64,000 nt of DNA, from the NCBI GenBank assembly GCA_938005745.1, contig CALLMM010000020.1:45772-109771 (forward strand), read 5' to 3'. The notes beneath the pieces were generated by a model. The model was not told the DNA's origin. It did not search any database and saw nothing but the letters and a program-made list of their open reading frames with translations. The DNA comes from an uncultured Chthonomonadales bacterium. Lineage in GTDB: Bacteria; Armatimonadota; Chthonomonadetes; Chthonomonadales; CAJBBX01. Shown piece by piece: positions 42,017-50,484 of this stretch; positions within the stretch are counted from its first letter, which is position 1; each line of letters starts with the position of its first letter. The position numbers and the translations under genes are program-made.

Positions 42017-44377
42017 TCAGGAGTTGTTGAACTCTCCGCGAAACATCTGATCAATCTCGTCCCGGCTGACCAGGATCTCGCGCGGTTTCGCGCCGTCCAG
42101 CGGTCCCACGATCCCGCGATCCTCCATCATGTCCAGCAGGCGCGCCGCGCGGGTATAGCCGATCTTGAAGCGGCGTTGCAGCATGGAGGTCGAGGCGTGC
42201 CCGTTGGTGACGATCAGCTTCACCGCCGCCTCATACAGATCGTCCTCGTCGCTCCCCTCTGCGCCGCTTCCGCCGACGCCGGAGCCGCCGGTATCCACCG
42301 GATGCATGGTGTAGTTGGGCTTCGCCTGCTGTTTGAGGTACTCCACCAGCGCGTTGGTCTCGGCTTCGGTGATGTAGCAGCCCTGTATGCGGATGGGTTT
42401 GGAGGCGTCAATCGGCAGGAAGAGCATATCGCCCCGTCCGATCAGCCGCTCTGCGCCGTTCATGTCGAGGATGGTTCGGCTGTCCACCTGCGAGGAGACG
42501 GCGAAGGCGATGCGCGACGAGATGTTGGCTTTGATCGTGCCGGTGATCACGTCCACGGAGGGACGCTGTGTGGCGATCACCAGATGGATTCCCGTGGCGC
42601 GGGCAAGCTGCGCCAGACGACAGATCGAGGTCTCCACCTCCGCCGCCGCCTGCATCATCAGGTCCGCCAGTTCGTCCACCACCACCACAATATAGGGCAG
42701 CTTCTCGCCCTCGCCCACCCGCTGGTTGTAGCCGTCTATGTTGCGCGTCCCCATGCGGGAGAAGAGTTCATAACGCCGATCCATCTCCTTGAGCGCGGCG
42801 CGAAAGATGCCGGGAGCCTGCTTCACATCCTTAACCACCGGATGCATCAGGTGCGGGATGCCGTCCCACAGCGAAAGCTCCACGCGCTTGGGATCAATCA
42901 TGATGAACTTCACTTCGTCGGGGGCGGCGCGGTAGACGATGGAGGCGATCAGCACATTGAGGCAGACCGACTTTCCGGAGTTGGTGGAGCCGCCGATCAG
43001 CAGGTGCGGCATCCGGGTCAGATCGGCGTAGCGCGTGGTTCCCGCCACATCTTTCCCCAGCGCAAAGGTCAGCTTTCCGGGCGCGCTGCGAAACTCCGCG
43101 ACCTCGATACACTCGCGCAGGGTCACGGTGGACGCCTGCGAATTGGGAACCTCCACGCCAATGGCGGACTTGCCGGGAATGGGAGCCTCGACGCGCACAT
43201 CAATCGCCGCCAGCGCCATCGCCAGATTGTCCGCCAGCGAGACGATCTTGCTGACCTTGATGCCCGGCGCAAGCTGGATCTCGTAGCGGGTAACGGTCGG
43301 TCCGTGCGCGATCTCAACCACGTTCGCGCCGATCCCGAACTGATCGAGCGTCTGCTCCAGAATCCGTATCTTTTCGGCAAGCTCCTGCTGCGCTCTGCGG
43401 GGCGAGGCGGGGGGAGCCTCCTTCAGGAGGGAGAGGGGCGGAAGCTGGAAGGATCCGCTCTCGGTCGGGACGGAGGCGGAGACGCCGAAGGGGGAGGAGC
43501 TCTCTGTTTCGGCGGCGCGCCGGTTTCGCCGTTCTCCGGAAGCCGCGCTCTCTCCTCTTCTGGCAGGCTCCTGTCCTCTGTCCTCCGGGGCGCCCGTCTC
43601 CAGCGTCGGCAGATCCTCCGGCTCCTGCGATTCCGGCGGCGTATCGCGCCGCAGAGAGAGCAGCCCGCGCCGTTTCGTCAGCGGGGCAGCCAGCTTGTTG
43701 GCGGTCTCGGGGATGGCGTTGAGCGCCTTCTCTGCCACCTGCGCGGCGCGCTGCTCCCGCGCGATCTCCCGACGTTCGCGCACCACCGCCGCGCCGTGCT
43801 TTGCCGCCGAGACGCCCGCCATCGCCGGTCTGCGCGCCTGACGCAGGACCTCGATGAAGGGGCGGTCAGCGATCAGCACCACCGCCGCGCAGGTCATGAA
43901 CGCCAGCAGAATGTAGCTGCCGATCTTCGCCAGCAGGAGGAGCGACAGCGTGCCCAGCAGTCCGCCCACATAGCCCCCCGCTAGCATCACCTGATCCAGC
44001 GCGGCGGCGTCGGAACTCATCGGCAGAGGCGCGCCGATCACGGTCAGGTGCCGCCAGGTGACAAAGGTCAGGAAGAGCAGAAACGCGCCGTAGGCGGAGT
44101 GGGAGAGGGACACTCGTTCGTAGCCAACGAGGAACATCGAGCCGATAAACAGAAGGATCAGCGGTATCACCCAGGAGCCGGAGCCGGCTAGCAGGCGCAG
44201 CGTATCGTGCACGACGCGGGGGATCAGAGCCTCCTGGGGCCACGCCAGCCAGAGAAGGCACGCCACCCCGATGAAGAAAAGCCCCAGACCGACCATGTCG
44301 TAAAAGCGTCGGCTGTACGGCTCCTCCGGGGGATGGGCGCGTCTCTCCTCGGTCGGGACACGGCGGACTTTGACCAT
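42017..44377 (-). CDS. ftsK: DNA translocase FtsK/SpoIIIE
   Basis: A 786-residue protein with four to five TMs in the first 190 residues, a Pro/Arg/Glu-rich linker (about 200-330), and the motor domain with Walker A GGSTNSGKS (about residues 456-464) and PKRVELSLW. The DNA-recognition gamma domain lies at the C-terminus (STSMLQRRFKIGYTRAARLLDMMEDRGIVGP). It is shorter than E. coli FtsK and close to SpoIIIE in size. It acts at the division septum to clear and orient chromosomes. The ribosome-binding site AGGAGGAGG is well placed before the ATG. It is the only gene between two plus-strand groups. Confidence 0.94.
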   Translation of the reverse strand: MVKVRRVPTEERRAHPPEEPYSRRFYDMVGLGLFFIGVACLLWLAWPQEALIPRVVHDTLRLLAGSGSWVIPLILLFIGSMFLVGYERVSLSHSAYGAFLLFLTFVTWRHLTVIGAPLPMSSDAAALDQVMLAGGYVGGLLGTLSLLLLAKIGSYILLAFMTCAAVVLIADRPFIEVLRQARRPAMAGVSAAKHGAAVVRERREIAREQRAAQVAEKALNAIPETANKLAAPLTKRRGLLSLRRDTPPESQEPEDLPTLETGAPEDRGQEPARRGESAASGERRNRRAAETESSSPFGVSASVPTESGSFQLPPLSLLKEAPPASPRRAQQELAEKIRILEQTLDQFGIGANVVEIAHGPTVTRYEIQLAPGIKVSKIVSLADNLAMALAAIDVRVEAPIPGKSAIGVEVPNSQASTVTLRECIEVAEFRSAPGKLTFALGKDVAGTTRYADLTRMPHLLIGGSTNSGKSVCLNVLIASIVYRAAPDEVKFIMIDPKRVELSLWDGIPHLMHPVVKDVKQAPGIFRAALKEMDRRYELFSRMGTRNIDGYNQRVGEGEKLPYIVVVVDELADLMMQAAAEVETSICRLAQLARATGIHLVIATQRPSVDVITGTIKANISSRIAFAVSSQVDSRTILDMNGAERLIGRGDMLFLPIDASKPIRIQGCYITEAETNALVEYLKQQAKPNYTMHPVDTGGSGVGGSGAEGSDEDDLYEAAVKLIVTNGHASTSMLQRRFKIGYTRAARLLDMMEDRGIVGPLDGAKPREILVSRDEIDQMFRGEFNNS

Positions 44378-44518
44378 TTACCTCCTCCTGCAATGCCCGT
44401 AGACAGAGTAAGACAGACCAAATTATAACAGAATATTGTTTGCCAGTCAAATATGCCGGCTCCGGTCTCAGGCGGCAGCCTCCTTCTGTCCGGAGGTCTG
44501 CGGGGAGGGACGGCGGTG

Positions 44519-44743
44519 TTACGGGGGACCGAACACGTGCGCCAGCGGCGTCGGGTCGTTGGGGGCGGCAGGGAAGGGGAGACCGGGCGAAGGCATCTGT
44601 CCGACCGCTCCGGGAGCGGCTCCCCGCGAGGGATCGGTGGCGTAGCGCAGTCCGGCTAAGGCGAAGATCGCCTCCAGCAGCGGCGCGCCGATCCGCCACC
44701 CGCGGCGGGTCAGATAGCGTTTCAAGCCGTATCTCTCCAGCAT
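44519..44743 (-). CDS. possible short membrane protein or 3' remnant
   Basis: The frame encodes MLERYGLKRYLTRRGWRIGAPLLEAIFALAGLRYATDPS and a proline-rich tail. In-frame codons immediately upstream also look coding (LPFLIFGFFAKR) until they run into the repeat half at 44775-44805 and a stop. This could be the surviving 3' part of a longer membrane-protein gene whose 5' end was replaced, or a small gene with a non-ATG start. No good ribosome-binding site is visible. Confidence 0.35.
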   Translation of the reverse strand: MLERYGLKRYLTRRGWRIGAPLLEAIFALAGLRYATDPSRGAAPGAVGQMPSPGLPFPAAPNDPTPLAHVFGPP

Positions 44744-44774
44744 CCTCTTCGCGAAGAAGCCAAAGATCAGAAAA

Positions 44775-44805
44775 GGGAGGCACAGCCGACCGAAGCAGTC
44801 TCACA
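44775..44805. repeat. dispersed intergenic repeat, half unit
   Basis: GGGAGGCACAGCCGACCGAA followed by GCAGTCTCACA is one arm of the repeat seen at 24771-24807, without the partner arm. It abuts the open frame at 44519-44743 on one side and a 34-base palindrome on the other. Confidence 0.8.
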
Positions 44806-44819
44806 ACCCGACAGCCGGG

Positions 44820-44853
44820 ATTACAGCGATGGAGTTAACTCCATCGCTGTAAT
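44820..44853. repeat. 34-base perfect palindrome
   Basis: ATTACAGCGATGGAGTT is followed directly by its exact reverse complement, giving a 17-bp uninterrupted inverted repeat with no loop. It can form a cruciform or serve as a dimer-binding site. No T-run follows, so a terminator role is unlikely. The remainder of 44377-45139 holds the ftsK ribosome-binding site and no further recognisable gene. Confidence 0.85.
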
Positions 44854-45139
44854 GATGAATGCGTGCGCCGCGACGATACCCGACCCTCGAACCCCCGATA
44901 CCCATCCAGAGCAGGCGCGAAACATCCGTATTGAATTTTCAGACAAAATCCTGCGCGAATCGCAACAACGTGGACGTTGTAGAAGGGAGCGTCCTCCCCT
45001 GTCGCAACGTTCCGGTCAAAATATAGGAGGTGATTGACGGAATCTGTTGAAAATAGATACACTCTACCGGATGTTGTTACGCCTGAGCAGGCGGTTCCGC
45101 GCCGGACGCGCCTCCCTCGAATCAAAGGAGTTTCAGCCG

Positions 45140-45514
45140 ATGCCTGCGGATCAATCATCGGATTTCAGCTATCTTGCCGTGGTTGTCTTTACCTTCGTCG
45201 GGATCGCTTTCATCGCCTTCAATCTGCTCCTCGCGCGCCTGTTAAGCCCCTCAGCCCCTACGCCGGAGAAGCTCACTACCTATGAGTGCGGCGTACAGCC
45301 CATCGGGGACGCCTGGAGGCAGTTCAATCCGCGTTACTATCTGTTCGCGCTGCTGTTTGTGGTCTTCGATGTGGAGGCGGTCTTCCTCTATCCCTGGGCG
45401 GTCGCTTTTCGGCAGGTGGGCGCGTTTGCCGTTGCGGAGATGCTGATCTTTGTCGGGCTGCTGATTGCGGGACTGATCTTTGCCTGGCGGCGGGAGGCAC
45501 TGCAATGGGAATAG
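45140..45514 (+). CDS. nuoA: NADH-quinone oxidoreductase subunit A
   Basis: The 124-residue protein starts at the ATG at 45140 with AAAGGAG nine bases upstream; TTG at 45047 would add a non-homologous N-terminus. It has three TMs and the NuoA signature TYECGVQP...[28 protein letters not shown]. It sits in the membrane arm next to the quinone channel and is the first gene of an eleven-gene operon. It overlaps nuoB by ten bases. Confidence 0.95.
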   Translation: MPADQSSDFSYLAVVVFTFVGIAFIAFNLLLARLLSPSAPTPEKLTTYECGVQPIGDAWRQFNPRYYLFALLFVVFDVEAVFLYPWAVAFRQVGAFAVAEMLIFVGLLIAGLIFAWRREALQWE

Positions 45515-46068
45515 TCGAAAAGCCGCTCACGCAGGAGGAGGTAGACTCCTGGCGCGTGCCCGTGCCCGGAGGCGCGGCGCTGCTTGCCCCGCTGGACCGG
45601 CTGGCGCAGTGGGCACGGAAAAACTCGCTCTGGTCGCTGACCTTCGGACTCTCCTGCTGCGCCATCGAGATGATGGCGACGGCGGCTCCCCGCTACGATC
45701 TGGACCGGTTCGGGATGTTCTTCCGCGCCACGCCCCGACAGGCGGACGTGATGATCGTCGCCGGATGGGTCTCCGTCAAGATGGCGCCCTTCATCAAACA
45801 GCTCTACGATCAGATGCCGGAACCCAAGTACGTGATCGCGATGGGCGGCTGCGCGTCGGCGGGCGGACCCTACCGCGACAGCATCACCATCGTCAAGGGC
45901 GTGGATCGCTTTATTCCGGTGGATGTCTATGTCTATGGCTGCCCGCCGCGTCCGGAGAACCTGATCAACGGCATCCTGAAACTGCAGGAGAAGATCAAGC
46001 GGGAGCGCGCCCTGACCCGGCGCGGACAGCCGCTTCCCGCCCGCGAACCGATTGTGATCGAAGGATAG
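45505..46068 (+). CDS. nuoB: NADH-quinone oxidoreductase subunit B (N2 cluster)
   Basis: A 187-residue subunit with all four ligands of the terminal [4Fe-4S] cluster N2: Cys51-Cys52 in LSCCAIEMM, Cys116 in MGGCASAGG and Cys146 in YGCPPRPE. The ATG at 45505 has GGGAGG eight bases upstream and overlaps nuoA. N2 donates electrons to quinone at the junction of NuoB and NuoD. Length and motifs are typical. Confidence 0.96.
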   Translation: MGIVEKPLTQEEVDSWRVPVPGGAALLAPLDRLAQWARKNSLWSLTFGLSCCAIEMMATAAPRYDLDRFGMFFRATPRQADVMIVAGWVSVKMAPFIKQLYDQMPEPKYVIAMGGCASAGGPYRDSITIVKGVDRFIPVDVYVYGCPPRPENLINGILKLQEKIKRERALTRRGQPLPAREPIVIEG

Positions 46069-46083
46069 AGGATACCACATCCG

Positions 46084-46575
46084 ATGAGCGCGATACTGAC
46101 CCGGATACAGCAGCAGTTTGGCGAGGCGCTCCTACAGGCGCAGGGGGGGGAGAACGAGACGCGCCTGACAGTCTCCCCGGACGCCTTGAGACCGCTCTGC
46201 GAGACTCTTCGCAGCGATCCCGCGCTGGCGTTCGGCTACATCGCCGACATGACCGCCCGCGATACCGGCGAGCAGTTTATCCTCTGGTATCGTCTGGTCT
46301 CCATGTCCAGCCTGCATACGCTGATCCTGACCGTCGCCCTGCCGCGCGATCATCCGCAGGTCGTTAGCCTCGCTGACCTGTGGCCCGGGCTGAACTGGCT
46401 GGAGCGCGAGTGCTTTGATCTCTTCGGTATCCGTTTCGCCGGTCATCCCGATCAGGAGGACCCTGCCCGGATGCGTATCTTGCTGCCGGAAGACTGGGAG
46501 GGGTTTCCCTTTCGAAAAGACTACGCGCCGGTCTTCAGCGGCAATCCCCTGCATGGTCCGCAAGAGACGAATTAG
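46084..46575 (+). CDS. nuoC: NADH-quinone oxidoreductase subunit C
   Basis: The 163-residue protein carries the 30-kDa subunit signature WLERECFDLFGIRFAGHPD and RILLPEDWEGFPFRKDY. It is a separate subunit here, not fused to NuoD as in E. coli. It belongs to the peripheral Q-module. It lies 15 bases after nuoB with no strong ribosome-binding site. Its N-terminal third is variable, as usual. Confidence 0.93.
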   Translation: MSAILTRIQQQFGEALLQAQGGENETRLTVSPDALRPLCETLRSDPALAFGYIADMTARDTGEQFILWYRLVSMSSLHTLILTVALPRDHPQVVSLADLWPGLNWLERECFDLFGIRFAGHPDQEDPARMRILLPEDWEGFPFRKDYAPVFSGNPLHGPQETN

Positions 46576-46638
46576 GCAGAAGCGGCGGCGCGCCCTGCCC
46601 GACGCCTGCATCCGAATACTGTCCTACGGAAAGAGACG

Positions 46639-47754
46639 ATGACGCTCACCACGACGGAGATAACCAGCCCCGGCATGACCCTGAACATGGGTCCGCAGCA
46701 TCCCTCCACGCACGGCGTTCTGCGACTGGTCGTCGAGCTGGACGGCGAGATCATCCAGTCCTGCCGTCCGGTGATCGGCTACCTGCATCGCGGACTGGAG
46801 AAGATGATGGAGGCGCGTCCCTATCGGCACAATGTCCCCTTCACGGACCGCCTGGACTATCTCGCCTCCCTCAACAGCAATCTGGCGATCGCGCAGGCGA
46901 TTGAGCGGATCGGCAATGTGACCGTTCCGGAGCGGGGGCAGTATCTGCGCGTCCTGCTGTGCGAGATCAATCGTCTTGCCAGCCATCTCGTCTTTCTGGG
47001 AACCTTCGCCACCGACCTGGGCGCGACCACCGTCTTTCTCTACAGCTTCCGCGAGCGGGAGCGTATCCTCGATCTGCTGGAGGCGATGACCGGGGCGCGG
47101 CTGACCTACAACTGGATCCGGGCGGGCGGCGTGCCCACCGACCTGCCGGAGGGGTTCGGGGAGCGTCTGACCGCCTTTCTGGACGAGTTTCAGTTTGCGC
47201 TAGATGAGTACGACCGCCTGCTGACCGGCAACCGCATCTTTCGCGCCCGGTGCGAGGGGATCGGGGTGATCAGCCGCGAGATGGCGGTCGCCTACGGCGC
47301 CTCCGGTCCGGTCGCGCGCGGTTCCGGGATCGCCTACGACATTCGCAAGGTCGCCCCCTACGATGTCTACGACCGCATGGAGTTCGATGTTCCGGTCTAT
47401 ACGGAGGGCGACTGCATGGCGCGCTACCGGGTGCGCGTGGAGGAGATGCGCCAGAGCGCGCGGATCATCCGGCAGTGCCTGCGGGAGATGCCGGAGGGAG
47501 AGACGATGGCGAAGCTGCCGAAAATCTTCAAGCCGCCCCCCGGCGAAGCCTACTCGCGCACCGAGTCACCGCGCGGCGAACTCTCCTGCTATCTGTCAAG
47601 TGACGGCTCCATGAACCCGACGCGAGTCCACTTCCGCGCCCCCTCCTTTTTCCATCTGGGGCTGCTGCCCGCGATGCTGCCGGGCGTGAAGGTCGCGGAT
47701 GTGATCGCCATTCTCGGCAGTCTTGACACGGTGCTGGGGGAGGTGGACCGATGA
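46639..47754 (+). CDS. nuoD: NADH-quinone oxidoreductase subunit D
   Basis: A 371-residue 49-kDa subunit homologous to the large subunit of NiFe hydrogenases but without its metal ligands. The quinone-site motif MGPQHPSTHGVLRL is near the N-terminus, followed by GYLHRGLEKMMEARPYRHNVPFTDRLDYL and the C-terminal SDGSMNPTRVHFRAPSF. It forms the quinone cavity with NuoB. The stop overlaps the nuoH start by four bases. Confidence 0.96.
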   Translation: MTLTTTEITSPGMTLNMGPQHPSTHGVLRLVVELDGEIIQSCRPVIGYLHRGLEKMMEARPYRHNVPFTDRLDYLASLNSNLAIAQAIERIGNVTVPERGQYLRVLLCEINRLASHLVFLGTFATDLGATTVFLYSFRERERILDLLEAMTGARLTYNWIRAGGVPTDLPEGFGERLTAFLDEFQFALDEYDRLLTGNRIFRARCEGIGVISREMAVAYGASGPVARGSGIAYDIRKVAPYDVYDRMEFDVPVYTEGDCMARYRVRVEEMRQSARIIRQCLREMPEGETMAKLPKIFKPPPGEAYSRTESPRGELSCYLSSDGSMNPTRVHFRAPSFFHLGLLPAMLPGVKVADVIAILGSLDTVLGEVDR

Positions 47755-48860
47755 GCATGCAGCGCCTCCATCCCCGCTCCGCGTCGCAGGCGCGGGAGAT
47801 CCTGATCGGCGTGGTCATCGCCGCGCTGATACTGGCGGCGTTGAGCGCGACGCCGCTGCTCCCCTGGCATCTGCTGGACCCGATCCGAGCCTACTTCTAT
47901 GAGCGTCCGCTGCTCAACAATCTGGCGAAGGCGGTGCTGCTGGTCTCCTTCATGGCGGTGCAGTGCCTCTTTCTGATCTGGATGGAGCGCAAGTTCGCAG
48001 GCTGGCTGCAGGCGCGGCTGGGACCGATGCATGTCGGCTGGAAGGGCGTTCTGCAGACCTTCGCTGACGCCATCAAGCTGCTGCTCAAAGAGGACATCAT
48101 CCCCGCGCTGGCGGACAAGCCGATGTTCCGGCTGGCTCCCTATCTGGTCTTTGTTCCGGCGATGCTGACCCTGATGGTGCTGCCGTTCAGTCCGAACCTG
48201 GTAGGCTTCGATTATCATCTGGGCGCGCTGTTCGCCCTCTCTATCTCCACCACCGGCGCGCTCGGCATCCTGGCGGCAGGGTGGGGCGCGAACAACAAGT
48301 ACTCGGTGCTGGGGGGGATGCGTGCGGTCGCGCAGCTTCTCTCCTACGAGATCCCGATGATTCTGATCGTGCTGTGCGTGGTGACGCTGAAGAACACGAT
48401 GTCGCTGACGCAGATTGTGGAGCGGCAGGCGGGGCTGTGGAATATCGTCGCGCATCCGCTGCTGATGATTCCCGGCGCGCTGATCTTCTTCTCCTGCGCG
48501 CTGGCGGAGGTCTACCGCGCCCCGTTCGACCTGCCGGAGGCGGAGTCGGAACTGGTGAGCGGCTTCCACACCGAGTACTCGGGGATGCGCTTCGCGATCT
48601 TCTATATCGCGGAGTTTGCCAACAACGTCTTTACCGCCGGGTTCGCCGCCATCCTCTTCTTTGGCGGATGGCATGGACCGGTGCTTCCGCCGATCGCCTG
48701 GTTCACCCTCAAGACGCTGCTGCTGATCTTTCTGATGATGTGGGTTCGCTGGACGCTGCCCCGCCTGCGCATTGATCAGATGATGAGCTTCTGCTGGAAG
48801 CTGCTGGTTCCGGCGTCGCTGATCCTCTTCTGCCTGACGGCGTTGAGCGTGGTATGGTAG
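47751..48860 (+). CDS. nuoH: NADH-quinone oxidoreductase subunit H
   Basis: A 369-residue membrane subunit of about eight TMs. It shows WMERKFAGWLQARLGPMHVGWKGVLQ and the charged, quinone-proximal segment APFDLPEAESELVSGFHTEYSGMRFAIFY typical of NuoH. It links the quinone site to the proton-pumping arm. It starts inside the nuoD stop (ATGA). Confidence 0.95.
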   Translation: MSMQRLHPRSASQAREILIGVVIAALILAALSATPLLPWHLLDPIRAYFYERPLLNNLAKAVLLVSFMAVQCLFLIWMERKFAGWLQARLGPMHVGWKGVLQTFADAIKLLLKEDIIPALADKPMFRLAPYLVFVPAMLTLMVLPFSPNLVGFDYHLGALFALSISTTGALGILAAGWGANNKYSVLGGMRAVAQLLSYEIPMILIVLCVVTLKNTMSLTQIVERQAGLWNIVAHPLLMIPGALIFFSCALAEVYRAPFDLPEAESELVSGFHTEYSGMRFAIFYIAEFANNVFTAGFAAILFFGGWHGPVLPPIAWFTLKTLLLIFLMMWVRWTLPRLRIDQMMSFCWKLLVPASLILFCLTALSVVW

Positions 48861-48909
48861 CGCGGACGCGCCGGCGCGAGGGCGGACGGGCATGGAGGAG
48901 ACCTGCCGG

Positions 48910-49566
48910 ATGAGTGCAACAGACCGGAAAGTGAATGTGCTGCTGGACATCCTGATCAGCCTGCGAAGCTTCCTGAAGGGGATGTGGGTTACCGCGACCA
49001 ATCTGGTCGCCCGCGAAAAGGTTACCCTGCAGTATCCCTATGAGAAGCCGCAGGTCTCCCCGCGCTACCGGGGGCTGTTCTATCTGCCCTTCAATGAGAA
49101 GGAGCAGCGGCTCAACTGCACCGGCTGCACTCTCTGCGAGCAGGCATGCCCGACAAAGGTCATCTCGATGACCAAGCTGGGCGCGGGCAAGCACGGCGGC
49201 GTCAGCGAGTTCAATATGGACCTGGGGCGGTGCATGTTCTGCAACCTCTGCATCGAAGCCTGCCCCTTTGACGCCATCTACATGGGGTCCGCCTATGAAC
49301 TGGCTTCCTATGACCGCGATGCCAGCGTCTTTCGTATCGAGGACCTGGCGCAGGGCGGGAAGCGGTCGGTAGAGATCAACATCAAGACCATCTCGGAGGC
49401 GCTGGCGGAGGAGGAGAAGGCGAAGGCTGCCAAAGCAAAAGCCGCCGCAGAAGCGAAATCCGCCGCGGACGCGAAGGCGGCTTCGGCGGCAGAGGAGAGG
49501 CAAGCCGCCGAAAAGCCCGCCGCGTCGGAGCCTGCGCCCTCCGCCTCCCCGGAGTCCCCCGCATGA
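48910..49566 (+). CDS. nuoI: NADH-quinone oxidoreductase subunit I with long Ala/Lys/Glu tail
   Basis: A ferredoxin-like subunit with two [4Fe-4S] sites: Cys70/73/76/80 (CTGCTLCEQACP) and Cys108/111/114/118 (CMFCNLCIEACP). An unusual tail of about 55 residues follows (about 160-218), composed almost only of Ala, Lys, Glu, Ser and Pro; it is absent from typical NuoI of about 150-180 residues. The ATG at 48910 has GGAGGAG nine bases upstream; an ATG at 48892 lies before that site and is less likely. The stop overlaps nuoJ (ATGA). Confidence 0.92.
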   Translation: MSATDRKVNVLLDILISLRSFLKGMWVTATNLVAREKVTLQYPYEKPQVSPRYRGLFYLPFNEKEQRLNCTGCTLCEQACPTKVISMTKLGAGKHGGVSEFNMDLGRCMFCNLCIEACPFDAIYMGSAYELASYDRDASVFRIEDLAQGGKRSVEINIKTISEALAEEEKAKAAKAKAAAEAKSAADAKAASAAEERQAAEKPAASEPAPSASPESPA

Positions 49567-50150
49567 ACACCCTTCCCGTGCAGATAGCGTTCTACAGTCT
49601 GGCGGCGCTGACGCTGATCTCCGCCGCCTATGTGGTGCGCGCGCGCAGCATCATTCACGCCGGCTTCTGGCTGCTGCCCTGCTTCGTTGGGGTCGCCGGT
49701 CTGTTTGCGACTCTGCAGGCGCACTTCTTCTTCGTGGCGCAGCTTCTGATCTATGCGGGAGCAATCCTCGTGCTGATCCTGTTTGCGCTGATGCTGACCC
49801 GCGACGCCATGAGCCTGCACGTGCCGCTGAAAAGCCATCTGGGGATATGGGCGGGCTTGATCAGCGCGGGACTGGGGATCTCCGCCTCTCTGGTGCTGGC
49901 GCGCCAGTCCTGGAGCGTCACCACCGCGCATCCTGCGGGTCCCGCCCGACAGGCGGAGGCGCTGGGAGAGGCGCTCATCGGTCTCTACGCGGTTCCCTTT
50001 GAGGTCGCCTCGCTACTGCTGCTCTCCGCGCTGATCGGCGCGGTGGTGCTGGCGAAGGTCGAACGCGCGCCTGCGCCGGAGCCGCCGCCGCTGGCGGATA
50101 CGCTGCCGGAGCCGGAAGAGACGCGGAAAGAACCTGTCGGGGTGGAGTAG
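49563..50150 (+). CDS. nuoJ: NADH-quinone oxidoreductase subunit J
   Basis: A 195-residue membrane subunit with five TMs and the NuoJ segment AHFFFVAQLLIYAGAILVLILFALML. The C-terminus after the last TM is polar and Pro/Glu-rich (APEPPPLADTLPEPEET). It lies beside NuoK and NuoA in the membrane arm. Start overlaps the nuoI stop. Confidence 0.92.
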   Translation: MNTLPVQIAFYSLAALTLISAAYVVRARSIIHAGFWLLPCFVGVAGLFATLQAHFFFVAQLLIYAGAILVLILFALMLTRDAMSLHVPLKSHLGIWAGLISAGLGISASLVLARQSWSVTTAHPAGPARQAEALGEALIGLYAVPFEVASLLLLSALIGAVVLAKVERAPAPEPPPLADTLPEPEETRKEPVGVE

Positions 50151-50166
50151 AAGAGGAGTAGAAGAG

Positions 50167-50472
50167 ATGAGCCTGACACACTACCTTGTCGTCAGCGCGA
50201 TGCTGTTTGCGATCGGAGCCTACGGAGTGCTGACCCGCCGCAACGCCATCGCGGTTCTGATGGGCGTGGAGCTGATGCTGAATGCGGCGAACCTCAACTT
50301 CCTGGCGTTCTGGCGGTTCCTGCAGCCCGCCTCGATGGAGCCGCAGGTGTTCGTGCTGATCGGTCTGACCGTCGCGGCGGCGGATACCGCCGTCGGCATG
50401 GCGATCGTGCTGAACGTCTATCGCAACTTTGGCGTCATTGAAGTCGAGCGGATCAGTACCATGAAAGGATAG
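50167..50472 (+). CDS. nuoK: NADH-quinone oxidoreductase subunit K
   Basis: A 101-residue protein with three TMs. It has the motifs RRNAIAVLMGVELMLNAANLNFLAF (with the conserved membrane Glu) and VLIGLTVAAADTAVGMAIVLNVYRN, characteristic of NuoK/MnhC-like antiporter-related subunits. GAGGAG precedes the ATG. Size is exactly that of the family. Confidence 0.95.
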   Translation: MSLTHYLVVSAMLFAIGAYGVLTRRNAIAVLMGVELMLNAANLNFLAFWRFLQPASMEPQVFVLIGLTVAAADTAVGMAIVLNVYRNFGVIEVERISTMKG

Positions 50473-50484
50473 GACGCCGCCCCC

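Noticed and set aside
41690..43984. Long plus-strand open frame opposite ftsK
   Set aside because: It overlaps ftsK antisense and the 3' end of the CBM9 gene in another frame, and has no conserved motif.
44852..45037. Short plus-strand frame upstream of nuoA (MMNACAATIPDP...)
   Set aside because: It starts inside the palindrome, has no ribosome-binding site and low-complexity polar composition; treated as intergenic.
45034..45059. TTGACG as a -35 box for a nuoA promoter
   Set aside because: No acceptable -10 lies 16-18 bases downstream (GATACA at best); the hexamer also overlaps the strong ribosome-binding-like sequence, so it is not called as a promoter.
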